From Crotalaria pallida (lineage: Eukaryota; Streptophyta; Magnoliopsida; Fabales; Fabaceae): a stretch of 64,000 nt of DNA. The notes under the pieces are model-generated. The model made no database searches and was not told the origin of the DNA. It was given only the letters and a program-made list of their open reading frames with translations. Below are positions 56,988-64,000 of the stretch, piece by piece. The position numbers and the translations under genes are program-made. Positions within the stretch are counted from its first letter, which is position 1. Each line of letters opens with the position of its first letter. The stretch spans positions 104,227,290 to 104,291,289 of the forward strand of contig CM075649.1 of assembly GCA_037953625.1 (NCBI GenBank), given 5' to 3'.

Positions 56988-57640
56988 ATCCTATAAGACG
57001 TACGGCTGGTGTCATGACGATGACAGGTGGACCGTATGCACGGGTTGAGCAAGACGTGCGGCCTTTGGGGATCCGTACGCATCGGTAAGTCGTATCCTCG
57101 GCAGACGGGGAACGCAGTGGGGTACTCGCATCACCCATTTCCATGTTAGTGGGTACCAGGCCCTAGAAGACGTGTGGTAGGTGGAATCCGCACGCATGGG
57201 TTGAGTAAGACGTGCGGCCTTTGGGGATCCGTACGCATCGGTAAGACGTATCCCTGGGGAGACGGTGGATACGCAGTGGCGGGAGCCCCATGACATTACG
57301 AAAGAAACAGAAAAGATAATGAAAGAAAATGAGTCGATGGGTACTGAACCCTAGAAGACGTGCGGTAGGTGGAATCCGCACGCATGGGTTGAGTAAGACG
57401 TGCGGCCTTTGGGGATCCGTACGCATCGGTAAGACGTATCCCTGGGGAGACGGTGGATACGCAGTGGCAGGAGCCCCACGACTCCGGGGTTGATGGGTAC
57501 TGGACCTTAGAAGACGTGCGGACCGCGGGATCCGTGCGCATTGGTTGAGTAAGACGACCAGACAGAGCCTGGCGCATCGGTAAGACGTATCCCTGGGTAG
57601 ACGGAGGATACGCAGTGGCAGGAGCCCCATGACGCCATAA
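56988..57640. repeat. Tandem hairpin array in Tekay-like solo LTR (family c)
   Basis: About four units of 150-180 bp occur. Each has CGTGCGG...CCGCACG or a G-T wobble variant (CGTGTGG/CCGCACG near 57170; CGTGCGG/CCGTACG near 57054 and 57212), and CGTATCC...GGATACG (57247-57273, again near 57428 and 57587). Stem length is 7 bp. The position in the LTR matches arrays a and b but the sequence does not. Confidence 0.85.
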
Positions 57641-58476
57641 AACATAAAGGAAAAATAATAAGGATAAATAAATATAAGGAAATAAGAGGAAGGACGGGGG
57701 AGTAAAGGAGATGTGAGAGAGATGACTAGAATAAGGGTGAGAGAGAAGGGTAGAGAGGATAGGAGGGAAAATTAGTGACTTGAGGTAAAGTGTAGAGAGT
57801 GAGATTTTGGTGTAAATAGGTAAGTGGCGAAATAGATTAGGTAAGGACATGTGTTAGAAGGTGCTAATAATCGGAGACGATTGTGTTTGTAGTGAATAGA
57901 TGCTTGGGTGTGATTATGATGGTTTTATTTTTCTAATTGTTAAATGTGTATGACTTGGCTCATATTATGCTTTACTAGTTGTGCAATTCTCACCCTTACA
58001 ACCACCACAAGTACAGGTCAGGAGCATAGCTGTTATTTGGGTCGAGCAGGAGCACACTTCCCCACGGGAAGTGTGAGTAATTTATTTTCATTTTGAGTTG
58101 AGTCGTACCGGGCCATATTATGGAATACCATGTATTTTAAAGAATTTATTAATAAATGTATTTTAAATCTCAGCTGTATATTTGGTGGCCCGGGCATCTT
58201 TATTTGGTTCCTCAAAAATCTAAGTATTTTCATCTTAATATTTATCCCCGGATATTGGGAGAAGAATTGGATTATATATGTATATTCTATCTGGATGCCT
58301 GGTTGTTGTTGAAACTATTTTGAACAGGTTGCAGGTCAAATATAATTTTTGGGAATGTCCATAAAACAGAGGAAACTCTGTCCAATTTTCCGGAAAAATT
58401 ATAATAAGTATTTTAATTTAAAAGAAATTTTCAAATCCATATTTTCAAAATAGGTAAAATAAAATAGGTTTTTACA

Positions 58477-58972
58477 GAATGAAGGGGAATCATGTCAGAC
58501 TTATTCAAGTTTCAAGATAGAATGATACACAATGTGTACTCAATGGTGGCTCTAGACTTATAAAGGTCTCCGGATTGCCCTTACTCTTTAAGGTGAGGAC
58601 CCACCTCGCAAACTATCGACAAGAGCTTGGCTACGCCTCCTAAAAATAAGATAGGACGCACCTCCCAAAAGTCGTGCTCACGAGAAATGGTTCCCAATCC
58701 GAGTGGTACTTTCACACACTACAAGAGACCATACACTTGGTAAGTCAAAGGTAGGGCAAAAGCACCCCTAAACTTAGGGTTTAAATAATAGTACCCGGGT
58801 ATAGGGTTTTCGTGTGTGTCAAGATCTGTGTAAAAAAAACTATTTCGGGGCATAAAAAGCCCCTTTTTTTAATAATAAATAAAACAACAAAAGAAATTAC
58901 AATAAAGAATAAATAATTAAGCAAATATTTAAACAAAAAATTTAATTAAACAGATATATACCATAAAAAATT
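58477..58972 (+). other. Ogre-like retroelement sequence, third piece
   Basis: It continues from 43129 after the solo LTR. No gene is visible. It ends in a long AT-rich stretch (58860-58972), and at 58973 the truncated LTR of element D begins abruptly. Confidence 0.4.
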
Positions 58973-60086
58973 AAGAAGAAAAGGGGATAGTAGGGAGGCG
59001 CCACACTTGAAGGAACAAGTCATAAGCCTTGGTTTCTCTCAAAAGATTCACACCTAAGAGATCCCTTTTCACAACCAATGAGTAAGAGAATCACTCTCTT
59101 GGAAATGTGAACTAAGTCACGATTTTTACACAAGCTCCAAAAACTATTTTATTCATCAAATGAAGCTCCCTTTTATAGGAGTTTTACAAACACCAACGCC
59201 AAGCCTTTGTATGGCCGTATGAAACTCTCTTAGGGAAATGGGGAGTTACAAATTAAAGCCTATACACGAATGCTTTTAACTATTGGAATGGGGGTTACTT
59301 AACACTATTGATGAGCAAACTTAATACAAGTTTAAATGCCCTTCAAAGATGGATTTGGACGTGTGATGAGTTGCTATGATCTTGATTCTCTTCATTCTTG
59401 ACCGTGAGCATGATTTATCATGATGGCTCTTAATCATGTAACCACAAGCAATAACTCTTCATGATTAGTAACCTTCCCTCATTGATTGGCCATGGCATTC
59501 ATTCTCAATTAATGGCCGAACTCTTCAAGGCTTCCATCGTAACTTCCCTTTTGTTTTAATGCTCATGATTGCCTCATGAATTGATGTTTCAAAGTGTAAC
59601 CTCCTCGGCTTTAATGGCTGGATTAATGGTGACTTAACTTTGTAACCCTCCATTAAAGCCCTTTCTTCTCATTATCAAATTATAACCATTGCTTTTAATG
59701 CATCATGAGTGGTCATTTTAATTTCCACTAAGAAAGCATCAAAGCCTTGATTATTGCTTGATCCTCTTGCGCTTCATACCTTGCTCAACAAGGTGTCCCT
59801 TCATTTTTCACTTAGCTTGACTCTTCAAGGTGCATGCCTGAGCTTACACTTGTAGGATATCTAACAAGACTTTAACATAAACTTAAACATAAAAGTTTGG
59901 TGGGCAAAACTCCTAAGCCCTTATTACAAATCACAGCTTAACATAAGCAAAGTTTAAACACAATAACTCTAAAAACTTGAAAGATTTATAATCAATCTTT
60001 CATAAAGTCATCCTCTTCCTTTTCTTGATTAGGACTTAAAGTCCTCACCATGCTGGTCTTGAAGGTCCTTGGGCTGACCTTCATCA
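58973..60086 (-). repeat. Element D 3' LTR, truncated (1114 bp)
   Basis: It matches 62044-63157. The LTR end seen at 61868-62043 is absent, so homology stops at 58973 within an A-rich run. Confidence 0.85.
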
Positions 60087-61260
60087 ATCCCTCCCTCTTC
60101 AAAGGATTTGTCCTCAAATCTGAAGGATTACAAAACATGAGCATAAGTTTCCCAAAGAACTTGTTCAAGTTTCCCCAGAAGAGTGACAACTCAGAGTTCT
60201 TTCTCAAATTTCCATTCCCAATTCCAGGGTCAAATGGAATTTGTAGCCAGGCATCCTTGAATCTGTTTGGACTGAGGAAAATTATTAGCCCAAATGTACA
60301 ACTATAAAAATTTTCATGTAGCAACAAAAAAACTCCATGGGAATCAAAAGTTTCACCAATCAATTTTCCAAAGGCATAAGTACAACTAAACCCATTAAAC
60401 ATAATTGAACGTTGTGATGCATGATTACCCAGATTCAAAGATTGTTTCTCATGCAGATTCAAGATGGAACTTCCAAAATGAGTCAAATTGACTATGACAT
60501 AACTAAAGTTCCTATCTAGCATTATCCTACATGGTGCTTCTAACATGGATGAAGCATGCAAACTTTCATACAAACAAGTATTGTGAACCATTAAGTCTTT
60601 TGTCAAATCACATGGGTTCACTTCTACATTGTTCTTGTCCACATCAAAAATTTCAAGTGGAGGTTCAATCCAAGAAGGAGTTGTCAACATAGGCCTACTC
60701 AAGACCAGTCCCACTTCAGTTCTCCTTCTTTGTGGTCTCATTGACTCCTTCTCCATCTTCTCATTTGGTTCCTGAAAAGGATTATCAAAACAAGAAAGAG
60801 TTTTCACATTAATAGCATTAGTATAAACAAAGTTTGAATTTCCATTAGAACCCTCTTGAGACAAGAGTAGTCCTTCCTCATCAAATATCTCTCTCACTTT
60901 GTTCACACTTTTTGTATCATTCATGCTCTCAAGTGTATCACTCTCTTTTTGATTTTCCTTCACACTTTCTTTTCCATTGATCACAGGTTGTTTCATTTGA
61001 GTATCTTTTGGGTACAAAAGATCCAAGGCTTCCTCAACCTCTTTAGAAAAGATGTTGAAGTGTTCATCATGATTGTTTCTCCTTCTTGATGTATGGACTT
61101 TAGTGTCATGCTTTTTATGAACTCTTTTTCCTAAGAGTTGATCAAATCTGATTTGAAGCATGTCATAGTGTGGTTTCATCAATCTTGAAAATTGTTGAGT
61201 GACATCCATGATTAGATTCACATTGCTTTCATCAATTAAGGAAGTAGAAACAATTTCCAT
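59992..61260 (-). CDS. Element D ORF (422 aa), retroelement-derived, function unknown
   Basis: An uninterrupted frame has an ATG at 61260 (MEIVSTSLIDESN). The N-terminus resembles a short coiled coil followed by a basic stretch (GKRVHKKHDTKVHTSRRRN). The middle is acidic and polar, and the C-terminal half is more hydrophobic (FLSPNRFKDAWLQIPFDPG). Near the end is SDLRTNPLKREGL, which resembles the linker after the integrase in plant chromovirus polyproteins (DLRTNPF-type). The ORF may therefore be a fusion or relic of a Gag-Pol. The last ~32 codons lie inside the 3' LTR, so the stop codon is LTR-encoded. I see no zinc knuckle, protease or RT motif. Confidence 0.6.
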   Translation of the reverse strand: MEIVSTSLIDESNVNLIMDVTQQFSRLMKPHYDMLQIRFDQLLGKRVHKKHDTKVHTSRRRNNHDEHFNIFSKEVEEALDLLYPKDTQMKQPVINGKESVKENQKESDTLESMNDTKSVNKVREIFDEEGLLLSQEGSNGNSNFVYTNAINVKTLSCFDNPFQEPNEKMEKESMRPQRRRTEVGLVLSRPMLTTPSWIEPPLEIFDVDKNNVEVNPCDLTKDLMVHNTCLYESLHASSMLEAPCRIMLDRNFSYVIVNLTHFGSSILNLHEKQSLNLGNHASQRSIMFNGFSCTYAFGKLIGETFDSHGVFLLLHENFYSCTFGLIIFLSPNRFKDAWLQIPFDPGIGNGNLRKNSELSLFWGNLNKFFGKLMLMFCNPSDLRTNPLKREGLMKVSPRTFKTSMVRTLSPNQEKEEDDFMKD

Positions 61261-61852
61261 GACTTAGACCAAAACAAAGGCCTCTAAAACTCAAGACAAA
61301 AGAAATTAGACTCAAGAAAATCAAGAATGATCAAAAATAAAAGACTACAATTTTGACACACAAAAAGACTAAGGTTGCATTAAGAGACAAACACAAATGA
61401 CTTGAAAACAAAATTGAATAGAAATGATGCAACAAAAACCGTATGCAACCAGCCTTAGCCACGGTTTTTGAGTTTAAACACCCAAAAAAAAACCACGGTT
61501 GTGGTGATACAAACAATCAGCGACGAATTCAGAAATGAAATGAGTCACGGATTTGAATGCAACACTAAACCAGCGACAAACAACACCAAGACAGCAACGA
61601 GGACAAAGGAGACACAAAGAATAAGAAAATTAGCAACAACAATGGCTACAACAGCCACGGTTTTGCACCAAGAAATAGCAGCACCAAAATTGCAGCGATT
61701 TTAACTTTGATGCAAACACAATTAAAACAATGACACAAGAATTAGTGACAAAAATGCAGCGAAAAAATTTGTTTCATTAACAAAATTGCAGCGAAAAACT
61801 TGTTGCATCAATTGATAACAACTAGGCCAAAGAAATGATGCAACAAGACCTT
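61261..61852 (-). other. Element D 5' leader
   Basis: The non-coding stretch between primer site and ORF is A-rich on + with recurrent 'gcagcgaaaaa', 'caacaa' and 'ccacggtt' words. No gene is supported. Confidence 0.5.
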
Positions 61853-61865
61853 GCTCTGATTACCA
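61853..61865 (-). promoter_or_regulatory. Element D primer binding site
   Basis: The minus strand reads tggtaatcagagc, the iMet-type site with one extra base, two bases after the LTR end at 61868. The extra base may be decay. Confidence 0.7.
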
Positions 61866-61867
61866 TT

Positions 61868-63157
61868 TGATACACCCAAGGAATTGGACCTATGATTCCA
61901 TTATGGATTCTTTTGAATTAATGGATTCAATGAACACTTGGGTGTTGGATTCTTGTTAGAACCTTGGAGAATCAAACATGAAACTCAATTTCAAGCAATA
62001 TAATTTAGATTGTTGGAATGGAATCATTTTGAATTTGAAAAAAAAGAAGAAAAGGGGATAGTAGGGAGGCGCCACACTTGAAGGAACAAGTGATAAGCCT
62101 TGGTTGCTCTCAAAAGCTTCACACCTAAGAGATCCCTTTTCACAACCAATGAGTAAGAGAATCACTCTCTTGGAAATGTGAACTAAGTCACGATTTTTAC
62201 ACAAGCTCCAAAAACTATTTTATTCATCAAATGAAGCTCCCTTTTATAGTAGTTTTACAAACACCAATGCCAAGCCTTTGTATGGTCGTATGAAACTCTC
62301 TTAGGGAAATGGGGAGTTACAAATTAAAGCCTATACATGAATGCTTTTAACTATGGGAATGGGGGTTACTTAACACTATTGATGAGCAAACTTAATACAA
62401 GTTTAAATGCCCTTCAAAGATGGCTTTGGACGTGTGATGAGTTGCTATGATCTTGATTCCCTTCATTATTGACCGTGAGCATGATTTATCATGACGGCTC
62501 TTAATCATGTAACCACAAGCAATAACTCTTCATGATTTGTAACCTTCCCTCATTGATTGGCCATGGCATTCATTCTCAATTAATGGCCTAACTCTTCAAG
62601 GCTTCCATTGTAACTTCCCTTTTGTTTTAATGCTCATGATTGCCTCATGAATTGATGTTTCAAAGTGTAACCTCCTTGGCTTTAATGGCTGGATTAATGG
62701 TGACTTAACTTTGTAACCCTCCATTAAAGCCCTTTCTTCTAATTATCAAATTATAACCATTGCTTTTAATGCATCATGAGTGGTCATTTTAATTTCCACT
62801 AAGAAAGCATCAAAGCCTTGATTATTGCTTGATCCTCTTGCGCTTCATACCTTTCTCAACAAGGTGTCCCTTCATTTTTCACTTAGCTTGACTCTTCAAG
62901 GTGCTTGCCTGAGCTTACACTTGTAGGATATCTAACAAGACTTTAACATAAACTTAAACATAAAAGTTTGGTGGGAAAAACTCCTAAGCCCTTATTACAA
63001 ATCACAGCTTAACATAAGCAAAGTTTAAACACAATAACTCTAAAAACTTGAAAGATTTATAATCAATCTTTCATAAAGTCATCCTCTTCCTTTTCTTGAT
63101 TAGGACTTGAAGTCCTCACCATGCTGGTCTTGAAGGTCCTTGGGCTAACCTTCATCA
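61868..63157 (-). repeat. Element D 5' LTR (1290 bp)
   Basis: On + it reads TGATACACCC ... ACCTTCATCA, giving TG...CA ends on the minus strand. It is the complete partner of the truncated LTR at 58973. Confidence 0.85.
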
Positions 63158-63275
63158 GGAGTGAACCCGGAAAGAGTTAGATATAATAGTTAGAGGTCCT
63201 GTTTAAGTGATGACCTTCCATTCACTTGAACCAATCGGAATTTCAGGGACGAAATTCTCCTTTGTGGGGGAGAAT
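63158..63275 (+). other. 3' end of Tekay-like internal region with polypurine tract
   Basis: This resembles the untranslated end after Tekay/Del pol ('ggaatttcagggacgaaatt') and finishes with the polypurine tract tgtgggggagaat (63263-63275) before the LTR. It is cut on the left by element D. Confidence 0.75.
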
Positions 63276-64000
63276 TGTAACATCCCTAATTTTAATCCCT
63301 AGTCTAATTATAAGTTTTATCGAATTAAATAATTGTTTCTTGAAAGCAATCAATTAAGTGCTGGGTATTTTCATAAAGTACATTATGTTAACTACAAAAG
63401 TACCTTTAATTGCATTTTAAAGTAAATTCATTTAGAAAAATTACCCTATTTGAATAATATACTTTCTATTCTTTACTTTGATTTTTACAAAGATACAATA
63501 TTAAATAAATTTTTGTTATTTCTTAGTATCTAACTAATTTCTTACTTTATAGCTTTCCTATATGATGCTAAATTTTTATTATTGATATTTTGGGAACAAA
63601 TAAAAATAAATAAATAAATGAATGGAAGTATATGTTAAAAAAAAGGGGCGGGGTGGGGGGGGAAAGAAAACGTGTGTGCTGTGCAAGTGGGTAGGAAACC
63701 ATATTTTCTTCCCCTTCTACTCCATGGAGCCGCCACCCCCTCCTCATATTCTTCTTCTGCGTTTGTGACCTCCCTTTCTCTCACTTCACCATCCATGGTT
63801 ATCTCTCCCTCTCTCTATGCTCGGTTATCTCTCATCCCTCTCTCACCAGGTTCCTCTCTCTCTCTTCATTATCTCCCTCATGCAACCGCCTCCTCCAATC
63901 ACGGATCTCTAGCCACCACGCGTTCCCTCTCCCTCCAGTCGCAGTTCGCGACTCACCTCCTCCTTGGAGTTGCGGTGTCATTCGCTGCCACCGCCACCAT
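63276..64000 (+). repeat. Tekay-like 3' LTR, start (runs out of window)
   Basis: It starts TGTAACATCCCTAATTTTAA, nearly the same as 43130, and shows the same order: AT-rich stretch, G-run (63645-63662), then a C/T- and GCC-rich leader (63700-64000). It continues beyond the window. Confidence 0.85.

Larger units (their letters stand above)
43130..58476 (+). mobile_element. Tekay/Del-like solo LTR (about 4.0 kb) split by element C
   Basis: It starts TGTAACATCCCTAATTTTAA and ends GGTTTTTACA, with the gaatg duplication on both sides. Without element C (44863-56173) and one copy of gaaac it is about 4031 bp. The start is highly similar to the LTR at 63276, and the later parts to 23821-26216. It holds an AT-rich stretch with microsatellites (43440-43610), a pyrimidine-rich leader (43640-43870), a GCC-rich stretch (to about 44260) and a hairpin array (56988-57640). 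The two halves contain only low-complexity ORFs. Confidence 0.9.
58973..63157 (-). mobile_element. Element D: non-autonomous LTR retrotransposon, 3' LTR truncated
   Basis: On the minus strand the order is: 5' LTR 63157-61868 (TGATGAAGG ... GGGTGTATCA), primer site 61865-61853, a 422-residue ORF (61260-59992), polypurine tract gaagagggagggat (60100-60087), then a 3' LTR from 60086. The shared LTR part (58973-60086 and 62044-63157) differs at about 20-25 positions by eye (about 2%). The last ~175 bp of the 3' LTR are missing. No RT or integrase is present, so it is non-autonomous. Confidence 0.82.

Noticed and set aside
56807..57850. Several minus-strand frames over array c
   Set aside because: Repeat-driven frames inside an LTR, no family resemblance.

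Overview
This window is intergenic DNA from a plant nuclear genome. The elements have the standard plant layout: TG...CA LTRs, 5-bp target-site duplications (TSDs), tRNA-iMet-type primer sites (TGGTATCAGAGC), plant copia and Gypsy polyproteins, and plant-only retroelement accessory domains. A eudicot, possibly a legume, would fit, but the sequence cannot name the species. I see no ordinary host gene, tRNA, rRNA or CRISPR. Almost all 64 kb is explained by LTR retrotransposons nested inside one another, and most nesting events are proven by matching TSDs.

Layout. (1) 1-2476 is the 3' end of a Sirevirus-like copia element ('copia-1') inserted in the pol gene of a Tat-lineage Gypsy element. That Gypsy element runs 2477-23820: pol on +, then antisense genes on -, then its 3' LTR. 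Inside it sit copia-2 (9016-19836, minus strand, TSD cccag) and a solo LTR of a Tekay/Del-like Gypsy family (20766-23371, TSD ctcta). (2) The Gypsy element itself lies inside another Tekay-like 5' LTR, whose remainder (23821-26216), primer site and leader follow. (3) 28242-31026, 40911-43129 and 58477-58972 are pieces of one older, probably Ogre-like, sequence. It is split by copia-3 (31027-40910, TSD atact), an apparently intact and very young element, and by a second Tekay-like solo LTR (43130-58476, TSD gaatg). That solo LTR is itself split by a non-autonomous LTR element, 'element C' (44863-56173, TSD gaaac). (4) 58973-63157 is a minus-strand non-autonomous LTR element, 'element D', with one full and one truncated LTR. 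(5) 63158-64000 is the 3' end of a Tekay-like element running out of the window.

How the genes work together. Copia-3 keeps an uninterrupted Gag-Pol frame (capsid, zinc knuckle, protease, integrase, RT, RNase H) plus a second ORF downstream of pol. The other two copia copies keep decayed versions of that second ORF. The Tat Gypsy keeps pol with two in-frame stops, carries a second archaeal-type RNase H, and has antisense genes next to its 3' LTR. Element C has no gag or pol but carries an antisense plant-mobile-domain gene in the same position.

The most interesting signals are structural. The three copia relatives share clusters of short palindromes at the same places, but the palindrome word differs (ACTCGAGT in copia-2 and copia-3, TTAATCGATTAA in copia-1), with hybrid words present. 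Three Tekay-like LTRs and the Ogre-like sequence carry unrelated tandem arrays of short hairpins whose stem arms change together. This looks like conservation of dyad structure without conservation of sequence.
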